NCBI GenBank assembly: GCA_964609025.1
Contig: CAZSQM010000001.1
Coordinates: 62,001 to 126,000 of the forward strand
DNA length: 64,000 bases
Direction of reading: 5' to 3'
DNA from: SIG307 sp964609025
GTDB lineage: Bacteria; Bacillota; Clostridia; Lachnospirales; Lachnospiraceae
Numbering within the stretch: position 1 is the first letter of the stretch; each line of letters opens with the position of its first letter. Of this stretch, positions 1 to 7,552 are shown in pieces. The position numbers and the translations under genes are program-made. Under the pieces are notes generated by a model. That model worked only from the letters and a program-made list of their open reading frames with translations, made no database searches and had not been told where the DNA came from.

Positions 1-31
1 CAGCCGTCATTCTTCGAATCATTCTTTTCAT
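1..31 (-). CDS. N-terminal 10 codons of a gene leaving the left edge
   Basis: An ATG on the minus strand at position 31 follows a good Shine-Dalgarno sequence (AAGGAAGGA, about 8 bases upstream) and opens a frame reading MKRMIRRMTA before the window ends. The residues are basic, as in the start of many ABC exporters that follow MarR genes in Clostridia, but ten residues cannot establish that. It lies downstream of the MarR-type gene on the same strand and appears to have its own promoter with a MarR-type operator. Confidence 0.5.
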   Translation of the reverse strand, partial: MKRMIRRMTA

Positions 32-77
32 TGCATTGCTCCTTCCTTTTCGCTCAATGCGTTTTAGCATCCTCCAT

Positions 78-108
78 CTGATTAGTGCTCTAATTATTCA
101 TCTAATAT
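78..108 (-). promoter_or_regulatory. Three-repeat operator, probable MarR site 1
   Basis: Three copies of a CTAATTA-like heptamer start at 78 (CTGATTA), 90 (CTAATTA) and 102 (CTAATAT), spaced exactly 12 bases apart. They lie directly downstream of a -10 element, where a bound repressor would block transcription of the left-edge gene. The same arrangement recurs at 650-681 and 6584-6614. Binding by the neighbouring MarR protein is inferred. Confidence 0.6.
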
Positions 109-136
109 CATATACCCTGTTCTGTTGATTTGTCAA
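107..136 (-). promoter_or_regulatory. Sigma-A promoter of the left-edge gene
   Basis: Reading on the minus strand, TTGACA (136-131) is followed after 18 bases by TATGAT (112-107). The start codon at 31 lies about 70 bases further on. The operator at 78-108 overlaps the predicted transcription start. Confidence 0.55.
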
Positions 137-158
137 TCGGAATCCGTGTCTTCCCCGA

Positions 159-584
159 CTACGCCTGCGTCAAATTTTTTGTAACACGCTCCAGCAGAGC
201 CGTCAACTGCTCCCTTTCCTCCCAGGTGAAATCCCGGTAGCTTTTCTTCTCCACTTCATCCACGCCTTCATCAACCTTATCCGCCAACTGCCGTCCCAGT
301 TCTGTCAGATAAACCTGATAGGCCCGCTTCCCCCCCGAAACATGCGTCGTTTCCTTGCGTATAAGGCCTTTTTTCTCCATATTTGCCAAAAGCACCGCCA
401 TCGTGGCAGGTTCTACATGACAAAGTGCCGCCAGTTCTTTTTGCAGATATCCCTCCTGATAACGAAGTCTTGACAAAACCTTGGGCTGCCCCGGCGACAA
501 ATCCAGTTTTTGAAACTCCGCCCAACTGCTTCTCTCGTGTGCAGCCGACGCTTCAATCAATGCAACATGCAATCGTTTTTCCAT
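159..584 (-). CDS. MarR family transcriptional regulator
   Basis: This encodes a winged-helix repressor-type protein of 141 residues, the usual MarR length. The DNA-binding core covers roughly residues 30-90: a helix-turn-helix (QKELAALCHVEPATMAVLLANMEKKGLI) is followed by a wing and ends with a dimerisation helix. The ATG at 584 was chosen because it has a clear GGAGG 4-6 bases upstream; an in-frame ATG at 632 would add 16 residues but has only a weak ribosome site. The gene has its own promoter carrying a three-repeat operator, which implies autorepression. Matching operators precede the left-edge gene and an esterase gene 6 kb away. The ligand is unknown. Confidence 0.88.
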   Translation of the reverse strand: MEKRLHVALIEASAAHERSSWAEFQKLDLSPGQPKVLSRLRYQEGYLQKELAALCHVEPATMAVLLANMEKKGLIRKETTHVSGGKRAYQVYLTELGRQLADKVDEGVDEVEKKSYRDFTWEEREQLTALLERVTKNLTQA

Positions 585-649
585 AATTTCCTCCAGCTTT
601 ACAAACGTAGGTTGTGTACCGATATCCTTCATTTTATGAATTCTTTCTG

Positions 650-681
650 CTAATTAGTCCGCTAATTAACAACTCTAATTA
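650..681 (-). promoter_or_regulatory. Three-repeat operator at the MarR gene's own promoter
   Basis: CTAATTA occurs exactly three times, starting at 650, 662 and 675, so the spacing is 12 and 13 bases. The set starts immediately downstream of the -10 hexamer of the MarR gene. These are the most regular copies of the motif in the window and define the probable MarR recognition unit. Confidence 0.7.
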
Positions 682-683
682 AT

Positions 684-711
684 AGTATAGCGTATTTTCT
701 CCATTTGTCAA
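684..711 (-). promoter_or_regulatory. Promoter of the MarR gene
   Basis: On the minus strand TTGACA (711-706), 16 bases of spacer and TATACT (689-684) form a near-consensus sigma-A promoter. The operator at 650-681 begins at the predicted transcription start. Confidence 0.7.
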
Positions 712-783
712 GAAAGCGTTTCACCGTCCTGCTTAGTTCCACTTCAAAAAATAAAGTTTTATTTTGATTCTATATAATGTTTA

Positions 784-812
784 TTGACAATAGTCCTCAA
801 GCGTGATAAAAT
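784..812 (+). promoter_or_regulatory. Promoter of the large surface-protein gene
   Basis: TTGACA at 784-789, a 17-base spacer and TAAAAT at 807-812 form a good sigma-A promoter. The leader to the start codon at 903 is about 85 bases and holds no structure I recognise. Confidence 0.65.
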
Positions 813-902
813 TTATTTTGTTGCGTTATGTGAACAAGGTAAGTAAAACAAGTGAAGGTATTTACTCAAGAAGGGAAAAGCAAAAAGAAAAGGAGTATTG
901 GA

Positions 903-3900
903 ATGAAACAAAGCAGGTTGATGCAAAAGGTCAAAAGATTCATGGCCGGTGTTGTTGCATTGGCAATGACAGTCACAATGTTTCCTGCGGCTTCTGCAAC
1001 AGCGGCAGAACCACAGGAAAAGTACCCGTACACGTTATTTGCGGCTTCTGATGCAGAAGGTGCAATTACTATTACCGGAAACGCATGCGTCAACGGTAAT
1101 ATTGCAACGAATGGTACTACCGTTTTTACCGGAAATACCATCAATAGGAACGGTACCATTACCGAACAGGTAAACGAAAACGTGATTGATATTTCTGCAA
1201 TGCTTGATGAGCTCTACTTTGCAGGTAAAAATGTGACAAACCTTACGGAGAATTATGTTTCCGAAGAAGTGAACTGTAATGTCTCCAGTCCGACGGTAGT
1301 TCAGGGAACTATGGAAGTGAAGGGGAATGTAAACCTGAACGCATCGGTAAAGGTTTCTGAGGACATTACGATTGAAGCTGATTCCCTTAATGCAAACAAT
1401 GCAGTTCTCTATTCTGAGAACAGAGACATTTTCATTTCCGGTAATAATGTAAACTTTACCGGCCTTTTGTATGCTCCGGAGGGTGACGTAACGATTACGG
1501 CACAGCATGTAAATTTGAACAGTATTATCGTGATTGCGGATACAGTCACCTTAGAAACCGGGAATGCCAATATCAACTACAATCCGAATATGGCTGAAAT
1601 TATAGGAGCGAATTCCGGAAAGGAAACAACAGAGCCGGATATAGAAGCTACCGTGCTTTTCCTGCTCGGTAAATTTAATGCAGAAAATCAGTCCGTTGAC
1701 ATGGAATGGTATACGAATGCAGCCGAAGCGGATGTTACGGTGTGGACTTCGACAGATAATGTAGCCTATGAGCAGGAAGCTACGGTAACCGGAGTAACTA
1801 CCTATCAGTACGTAATCACTGAGGAGTTTGAAACCAGGTATTTCAAAGCATCCGTAACGGATGAACAAGGGAATACTGTGGAAACGGCACCATTTGTTGT
1901 AGCTAAGACAGAAAATGGATATTTCGTGAGTCCTCTCGACAGTGATAAGGACGGAATTGCTGATGAGTACGAGCTTCTTGCGGGAACTGATGTAAACAAC
2001 CCGGATACCGATGGGGATACTTTGACGGATTATGAAGAGTTGTACATAAGTCATACCGATGCTACAAAGTATGATTCGGTTACGGAAGGACTCTCCGATG
2101 CGGAGGCTGATTCCGACGGTGACAGGCTTTCTAATCGTGAAGAAATAGAATACGCTACGGATGTACAGAATCCGGATACGGATAACGATACCTTAACAGA
2201 TTATGAGGAAATTGTAGTTTATAACACCGACCCGTTAAAGGCTGATACGGATGGGGATACTTTAAAGGATGGAGATGAAATCGCACTTGGTCTTGACCCG
2301 CTGAACCCGAAGACCTTCGGTGTTCCGGATGCTGAGTACATGGTAGAGCAGACTATCTCTGCAGATAGCGAGGCACTTGAAGAAATCAATACCGACGAGA
2401 ATGAATATCGCCTTGCCGTTGATGTTACTGCTTCCGGGTATGTGGAAGGGAATTTAACGGCAAAAGAAACCGGATATGCAACGGCGATTCAGAATGAGTT
2501 CATGGTAGGTATCGCATCCGAATTGTCTTACACGAATGAGGATGGGATTGAATCGGTTACACTTACCTTTGAATTGGACGATGAAGTAATCGAGGATTCT
2601 TTGGGACTATTTCCGGGAGTAGAAGAACTTTCCGGCATCAAGCGTTTTAACGTATTTAAGTATTTTGAAGAGCTCAATATGCTCCTCCCGATTGAAACGG
2701 TTGTGGATGAGGAGAACAACCGTATCTATGCTACCACTGATGAGCTTGGTACCTATTGTGTCATGGATATGGAGCTTTGGCTTGCGTCCTTTGATGTGCC
2801 GGAAGGGGTGTATATGGATACTCCGGCAACATTTTCTTTAAGGGCAGATGCAACGACTGACGAGTTTGACGTGGAAGAAATGCTGTTTGGTTTTAGCGGG
2901 ACGCCGGAAGAAGTTACCGAGATTGAAGAAATTGTACCATTTACAGAGGCAGAGCAGGAGGTACCGATGTTGTTTGCACTCAATCGCCCGACCAACGTTA
3001 CACCGATTGATGTTGCCTTTTTGCTTCAGTCTTCCGGTCAGTTGCCGGATACATTTACCACGCAGAAAGCAATGTTGGTAAATCTGTTGGGTGCTTTAAG
3101 TGAAGAATTTGGCGAAGGTAATGTACGCTTTACGGTTATCAACTATAATCTTTACGGTGCAGAAGTTCTTGAGACGGAGACAGGAACTACGTGGTTTGTT
3201 AACGACAGCGATTTGTATTCTGTATTGGATACGATAGAGTATCAGTATACCTATGACTATACAGACCGCGGAAATGCCTTTGAAACATTACAAAAAGAAG
3301 TAGAATTCAAAGAAAATGCGGCGAAGTTCATTTTTCAGGTGATGAACGGTTCGACAGGTGTTGGATATCAATATTTTGACCAGATAAATACGTGTACGAA
3401 GCTTGGTATCAATTATTCTGAGTTAGTACCGGAGGGTTATTTTTATCTTGATCCGACCTATGGACAGCAGGTGGCTGATGCGATTGCAAGCACAAATGGT
3501 ATGAATGTAACATATGGAAGTACTACACCGTATGAAGTATATACTCATATTATCACATATGCGGTGCCTCCGCAGGTGAACTTTGAGGCGTTTGTACCAA
3601 GCGGTTGGAAAAAAATTGTATTAGACGGTATTTTGGATCCGAAAAATGGTGTAAATTCTGATACAGATGATTTGACGGACTGGGAAGAGGTAAATACAGA
3701 ATTACTCAGTTGGGATACTGATGGAACGGTTATTTTACCAACCATGAAGGATTTTATTTACTGGGTAAATAAGCCGTATGCGGAAGCCGGAGTGGAAAGA
3801 TATTTACAGTCAAAAAGTACGCAAATGTCACCTATCAACTTTGACAGATATGTAGACTATGTTCGGAATTCTATGTGCATACTTCCGATTCATTCAGACC

Positions 3901-4838
3901 CTACGGAGGCTGATTCTGACGGGGATGGGTTACTAGATGGAACTACTCAGTATTACCAGTTTGAAGAAGATTATGTGAAGGCAATTGCACCATTAGACCC
4001 AGAGCCTATGAGTTATACTGGACCTAAAAATCTTTGGATAAACCATATAAATGAAATGAAGAATGGAATAGTTCCGACGGATTATATGGAAGATGCAGCA
4101 GGGCTTGAGTTCCCGGTAGATAAGGAAATAGCTGATTTCCTTGTGGCATTATTATTAAAATACCGTGATGAAATAAATGAAAAAGAAGATTTAATAAGGT
4201 TGATTGCTATGTGTATAAAATATATCTCAGAGGGTAGTACAGAATTGGGTGCATATCTACTCAATTTCGTGTATGATGAAGATTATGTTGCATACCATTC
4301 ACAAATTGATACATGGCAAAGATCTTTTGGATATAACGATCTATATGATGATGCCTTTCGAATGGGCTCTTTTATGAATTACGGAAGGGTTGATTTCCAC
4401 GTGGATGGAATAAACTATGCATTATGGGCGTGGAAGGGTGACTATTGGAATCTTCAGAGTGGTGCGGAAGTTGGGTTGTATATATATAACGGTAAGGTGT
4501 CAGAAGTATCGGGGCAAAAGCACTATGATGTAGTGGATTTCGAAATGCCGATGACATTGAGTTTATACAATTATATTGATGAAGGTACATATCAGAATGT
4601 GTTCAATTGGGTACCGATAAAAGAACAATGGTGGGTAACGGGATTTAATCCTAAATTTACAGAAGCGAATCCGGACATAATGGTTTCCATTGCTTCAGTT
4701 GATTTGAGTGAGCATGAAAAATTATATAATGCAATTTCAAATGCTGATGAAATAGATGATTATTACGGTGATTTGAAGTGTGAAAATTTGATATTTGACG
4801 AGACATCTAAAACGGTTTGGATACAATGGTATAACTAA
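903..4838 (+). CDS. Large secreted protein with TSP3 calcium repeats and degenerate vWA domain
   Basis: The product has 1311 residues. It begins with a basic stretch, a hydrophobic core and an ATAAEP-type signal cleavage region near residue 35, so it is exported. Residues about 40-235 are rich in short Gly/Asn/Thr beta-strand repeats, as in beta-helix proteins. Residues about 345-475 hold thrombospondin type 3-like calcium repeats (DTDGDTLTDYEE, DSDGDRLSNREE and others); two more stretches lie near 910-940 and 996-1014. A vWA-like fold around 695-885 has lost the DxSxS metal motif, reading LLQSSGQ instead. No LPxTG anchor or C-terminal membrane segment is visible. The start follows AAAAGGAG; an upstream GTG at 852 lacks one. 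The last third is visibly AT-richer than the first. The role is unknown; adhesion is a guess. Confidence 0.85.
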   Translation: MKQSRLMQKVKRFMAGVVALAMTVTMFPAASATAAEPQEKYPYTLFAASDAEGAITITGNACVNGNIATNGTTVFTGNTINRNGTITEQVNENVIDISAMLDELYFAGKNVTNLTENYVSEEVNCNVSSPTVVQGTMEVKGNVNLNASVKVSEDITIEADSLNANNAVLYSENRDIFISGNNVNFTGLLYAPEGDVTITAQHVNLNSIIVIADTVTLETGNANINYNPNMAEIIGANSGKETTEPDIEATVLFLLGKFNAENQSVDMEWYTNAAEADVTVWTSTDNVAYEQEATVTGVTTYQYVITEEFETRYFKASVTDEQGNTVETAPFVVAKTENGYFVSPLDSDKDGIADEYELLAGTDVNNPDTDGDTLTDYEELYISHTDATKYDSVTEGLSDAEADSDGDRLSNREEIEYATDVQNPDTDNDTLTDYEEIVVYNTDPLKADTDGDTLKDGDEIALGLDPLNPKTFGVPDAEYMVEQTISADSEALEEINTDENEYRLAVDVTASGYVEGNLTAKETGYATAIQNEFMVGIASELSYTNEDGIESVTLTFELDDEVIEDSLGLFPGVEELSGIKRFNVFKYFEELNMLLPIETVVDEENNRIYATTDELGTYCVMDMELWLASFDVPEGVYMDTPATFSLRADATTDEFDVEEMLFGFSGTPEEVTEIEEIVPFTEAEQEVPMLFALNRPTNVTPIDVAFLLQSSGQLPDTFTTQKAMLVNLLGALSEEFGEGNVRFTVINYNLYGAEVLETETGTTWFVNDSDLYSVLDTIEYQYTYDYTDRGNAFETLQKEVEFKENAAKFIFQVMNGSTGVGYQYFDQINTCTKLGINYSELVPEGYFYLDPTYGQQVADAIASTNGMNVTYGSTTPYEVYTHIITYAVPPQVNFEAFVPSGWKKIVLDGILDPKNGVNSDTDDLTDWEEVNTELLSWDTDGTVILPTMKDFIYWVNKPYAEAGVERYLQSKSTQMSPINFDRYVDYVRNSMCILPIHSDPTEADSDGDGLLDGTTQYYQFEEDYVKAIAPLDPEPMSYTGPKNLWINHINEMKNGIVPTDYMEDAAGLEFPVDKEIADFLVALLLKYRDEINEKEDLIRLIAMCIKYISEGSTELGAYLLNFVYDEDYVAYHSQIDTWQRSFGYNDLYDDAFRMGSFMNYGRVDFHVDGINYALWAWKGDYWNLQSGAEVGLYIYNGKVSEVSGQKHYDVVDFEMPMTLSLYNYIDEGTYQNVFNWVPIKEQWWVTGFNPKFTEANPDIMVSIASVDLSEHEKLYNAISNADEIDDYYGDLKCENLIFDETSKTVWIQWYN

Positions 4839-4849
4839 GGAGCGGCACA

Positions 4850-5356
4850 ATGAGAAGAATATCAAATCTGGTTATGGGGATAATATTGTGTGCTTTTGCA
4901 GTTGCTTGCGGGGGAGATTCTTCAAGTTCAAGAGACGATTATATGTCCCCAACGGAACAGGCGGAAGCTAATTTAGAGATAATTATTGAGTCAATAGACA
5001 ATCAGGATAGTGAAGCAATTAAAGATTTACTAAGTGATTATTTTATTTCCAATTGTAAAGATGTTGATTCAAAACTTGATGAGATGATTAAATTTATAGA
5101 TGGAGATATTATTTCTTATGACGAGCCGTTCGGTTCAGCTTGCGGTAGCATTGAAGAGAAGGATGCAGGTGCAAAAATAGAGTGTTTCACAACAACCAAG
5201 GGAACAGAATATTATATTGCCATCAAACAGTGGCATAGATATGATGAACAGCCTGAACAAGTAGGAATATATAGTATAACAGTTAAGAATTTATCGATGT
5301 TGTATAGTGATCCTGAATCAAAAGAGGCAGTATTTAGATTGAATGTTTTAAATTAA
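4850..5356 (+). CDS. DUF5104-like lipoprotein, copy 1
   Basis: The 168-residue product has a short hydrophobic signal and a lipobox ending FAVAC, with Cys20 as the probable lipidated residue, followed by a Ser-rich tether. The rest (EQAEANLEIIIESIDNQD, then an acidic helical part and beta strands) resembles the DUF5104 family of clostridial lipoproteins, whose function is unknown. It starts 11 bases after the large surface-protein gene behind AAGGAG and is probably co-transcribed. A paralogue of identical length lies at 5782-6288, separated by a fragment of the large gene. Confidence 0.8.
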   Translation: MRRISNLVMGIILCAFAVACGGDSSSSRDDYMSPTEQAEANLEIIIESIDNQDSEAIKDLLSDYFISNCKDVDSKLDEMIKFIDGDIISYDEPFGSACGSIEEKDAGAKIECFTTTKGTEYYIAIKQWHRYDEQPEQVGIYSITVKNLSMLYSDPESKEAVFRLNVLN

Positions 5357-5469
5357 TAATTTATTTCAGTCTATTAGAGTCTTTACAAGAAAGAAAAACA
5401 AAGAAAAAGCCTTGAGTGATATGCCCCTGTCAAAAGGCATAGCGAGATGACTATAGAGAAACAATATAG

Positions 5470-5751
5470 AATGAAGGTAAGCGCTTATTTTTTAGTGAGA
5501 TAGAGAATGTATTTTGTTGGGCACCAGAAGAAAATCAATGGTGGATATCAGGGTTTAACCCAGATTATACGGAACCTATACCAGAGGATATGATTACAAT
5601 ATGTTCAATTGACTTTACTGAAAAAACTAAAATGTGGGAAAGTATTGAAGCATACTTATCTGAATACGATAACATAATGTTGGATGAAGAATATCATACA
5701 ATTTGGATTGTTTGGGACCAAGAGAAAAATTATTTAAATAATAGTCATTGA
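5470..5751 (+). pseudogene. Remnant of a second copy of the surface-protein gene (C-terminal end)
   Basis: An open stretch of 93 codons with no start codon or ribosome site aligns with the last ~90 residues of the 903-4838 protein. Shared landmarks in order are NVF.W.P...QWW..GFNP, then IASVDLSE/ICSIDFTE, and a terminal TVWIQW/TIWIVW. A TAG stop at 5467-5469 precedes the frame, and it ends in TGA at 5749-5751, 30 bases before the second lipoprotein. This is what remains of a tandem duplication of the unit surface gene plus lipoprotein. The 110 bases before it (5357-5467) show no coding signal. Confidence 0.75.
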
Positions 5752-5781
5752 TGAAGCCTTTACGCAAAGGAGTCTAAGTTT

Positions 5782-6288
5782 ATGAAAAAAATAATATATT
5801 TGTTATTTTGCGTTGCATTTCTGGCGGCTTGCAAATCTTCTGATACCTATGACACAAGAGATGTTAATTCAAATGACCGTCCATTTGCAATTGAAACCAT
5901 GCAAAAAATTATAACGGCATTTGATGATGAAGACAGCGAGACCTTAGTGGAATTGTTTTCCGAGGCCGCAAAGCAAAACTACGATATAGAGAAACAGACT
6001 GAGGAAGCAATGGAATATTATAAAGGAAAGTCTGTGAATCCATGTGAAGATGTAAGTTATTTTTTTACAAATTCATCAAAGATAAGTGATAATAAATATT
6101 GTTATAAAGGCATACAATTTATGCTTTTAAACATGGAAACAGATATAGGTAAATCTTACTCATTTAATGTTTTTTATACCTTGGTAGATGAAGATAATTC
6201 GTCACGGATTGGGCTCTCGAAAATTTATTTTATTGATCCAGAAGATAATGTTGGTTATACTTATGCAATCGGTGCTGATTTAGAGTGA
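5782..6288 (+). CDS. DUF5104-like lipoprotein, copy 2
   Basis: This 168-residue lipoprotein starts behind GGAG and has a signal sequence ending LAAC (Cys17). It shares with the 4850-5356 protein the N-terminal helix pattern (IITAFDDEDSETLVELFSE against IIESIDNQDSEAIKDLLSD), the overall length and an acidic composition. The two are paralogues that have diverged strongly. The pair's arrangement after full-length and broken copies of the same large gene suggests that the lipoprotein and large protein act together at the cell surface. Confidence 0.8.
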   Translation: MKKIIYLLFCVAFLAACKSSDTYDTRDVNSNDRPFAIETMQKIITAFDDEDSETLVELFSEAAKQNYDIEKQTEEAMEYYKGKSVNPCEDVSYFFTNSSKISDNKYCYKGIQFMLLNMETDIGKSYSFNVFYTLVDEDNSSRIGLSKIYFIDPEDNVGYTYAIGADLE

Positions 6289-6373
6289 TTTTTTATGTGT
6301 TAAGAGGGTTATAGAATTTCACATCCGAATTCCTTTTTTTCTTGGAATCTGGAGATGTTTCTTGGTTGCGCCA

Positions 6374-6539
6374 CTAGTGTGCCGTACCATTGGCAATTAG
6401 GCAAACTCACTTGTCTATTTGCCCATCTGACCGCGTTGGCTTCACTTGATGATGCCAACGCATCACCGCGTTCGGTCGCCTTGCAGATGGACAAATATCC
6501 TGCGGCGTTTAGTCAAAAGTCAATGGTACAGCACACTAG
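6374..6539 (+). repeat. Palindromic MITE-like element or structured RNA
   Basis: The outer arms CTAGTGTGCCGTACCATTG (6374-6392) and CAATGGTACAGCACACTAG (6521-6539) are complementary at 18 of 19 positions. A second pair inside (TATTTGCCCATCTG at 6416-6429 and CAGATGGACAAATA at 6484-6497) matches at 13 of 14, and a perfect 8-bp stem GCGTTGGC/GCCAACGC (6433-6440, 6454-6461) caps it. The nested design fits a small non-autonomous mobile element or a folded RNA. It fills the gap between the second lipoprotein and the esterase promoter. Open frames across it are read as fortuitous. Confidence 0.65.
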
Positions 6540-6550
6540 GGAAATTTCGT

Positions 6551-6579
6551 TTGACAAATTCTCTCCCATATGCTATTCT
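6551..6579 (+). promoter_or_regulatory. Promoter of the esterase gene
   Basis: TTGACA at 6551-6556, a 17-base spacer and TATTCT at 6574-6579 form a near-consensus promoter. Transcription would begin inside the operator at 6584-6614. Confidence 0.7.
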
Positions 6580-6583
6580 TTAT

Positions 6584-6614
6584 TTATTAGATTACTAATT
6601 AGGCTGCTAATAGC
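6584..6614 (+). promoter_or_regulatory. Three-repeat operator, probable MarR site 3
   Basis: TAATTAG-like heptamers start at 6584 (TTATTAG), 6596 (TAATTAG) and 6608 (TAATAGC), spaced exactly 12 bases. Read on the other strand they give ATTAG-N4-CTAATTA-N5-CTAAT, identical in spacing to the site at 78-108. Placement just after the -10 is the same as at the MarR promoter. Confidence 0.65.
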
Positions 6615-6659
6615 ATTTCATTCATGAAGAATACGAATACGCCAAAAGGAGGCATTTTT

Positions 6660-7457
6660 ATGGACTACCGGACACCGCAAGACTTTGACCTTCCGACCGA
6701 TATCACAAAGCAGTGGAGCTGTCAGACGATTACTTACCCTTCCGAAACAACCGGAACGAACCGGCTCTGCACTATTATCCTGCCTCCGGGCTACACCGAG
6801 GAAAAGACCTATCCCGTGCTTTATCTTTTGCACGGCATCGGCGGTGACCATAAGGAATGGCTTTACGGCGCTCCTGCCGAGATTATCGGCAATCTCGTAG
6901 CAAAAGGAGACGCTCCGGAAATGCTCGTTGTAATTCCGAATGTGCGTGCCGCTGCGGATGACCGCGTTCCGGCAGAGGTCATCACTCCGACGAATATTGC
7001 CGCATTTGATAATTTTATTAACGACTTAACAAATGATTTGATGCCTTACATAAACGCGCACTACTCCGTAAAATCCGGCAGAGAGCATACTGCCGTTGCC
7101 GGGCTTTCCATGGGAGGACGGGAATCGCTTTTTATCGGCTTTTCCATGCTCACTACCTTTGGCTATATCGGTGCGTTCAGCCCGGCTCCGGGGCTTTTAC
7201 CGGACAAGGAACTGAACTATCCCGGACAGTTTTCGGAAGCGGCCTTTACCGTTCCTGCGGGTTCTCCCGTGCCGTATCTTGTCCTGATTTGCAACGGCGA
7301 ACAGGACGGCGTGGTTCACTCGGTTGCTTCCTATTACGAGCAGACGCTGACCGCCAACGGCGTTCCGCATCTTTACTACACGATGCCGGGCGGTCATGAT
7401 TTTACCGTCTGGAAAAACGGACTGTACCACTTTGTCCGGCAAATATTTAAAAAATAA
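6660..7457 (+). CDS. Secondary-metabolite/feruloyl-type esterase (esterase D fold)
   Basis: This 265-residue protein is an alpha/beta hydrolase of the putative esterase family (PF00756, Fes/XynZ-like), typically deacylating feruloylated or acetylated xylan or siderophores. The nucleophile elbow is GLSMGG (Ser near residue 143), the probable acid is in NGEQDG, and the histidine is in PGGHDF near the C-terminus; PVLYLLHGIGG forms the oxyanion region. No signal peptide is seen, so it should act in the cytoplasm. The ATG at 6660 was chosen because AAAGGAGG lies 7-14 bases upstream; an ATG at 6624 has no such site. Its promoter carries an operator matching the MarR gene 6 kb upstream. Confidence 0.88.
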   Translation: MDYRTPQDFDLPTDITKQWSCQTITYPSETTGTNRLCTIILPPGYTEEKTYPVLYLLHGIGGDHKEWLYGAPAEIIGNLVAKGDAPEMLVVIPNVRAAADDRVPAEVITPTNIAAFDNFINDLTNDLMPYINAHYSVKSGREHTAVAGLSMGGRESLFIGFSMLTTFGYIGAFSPAPGLLPDKELNYPGQFSEAAFTVPAGSPVPYLVLICNGEQDGVVHSVASYYEQTLTANGVPHLYYTMPGGHDFTVWKNGLYHFVRQIFKK

Positions 7458-7499
7458 GTTCGTTTCGAATAGCTGCTACAAAGGGTGGGAGGCTTCTCC

Positions 7500-7520
7500 G
7501 AAATGCCGTCAAGGCATTTC
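7500..7520. other. Hairpin between convergent genes
   Basis: A perfect 8-bp stem (GAAATGCC and GGCATTTC) with loop GTCAA lies between the convergent esterase and HTH-FlhA genes. No T-run follows on either strand, so a terminator role is uncertain. Confidence 0.35.
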
Positions 7521-7552
7521 AAAGCTCCCAAAAGGCGAAAGCCCTGTTACTT

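Noticed and set aside
6355..6627. 90-codon open frame across the palindromic element
   Set aside because: It lies inside the inverted-repeat structure, has no ribosome site, and its sequence is explained by the repeat arms.
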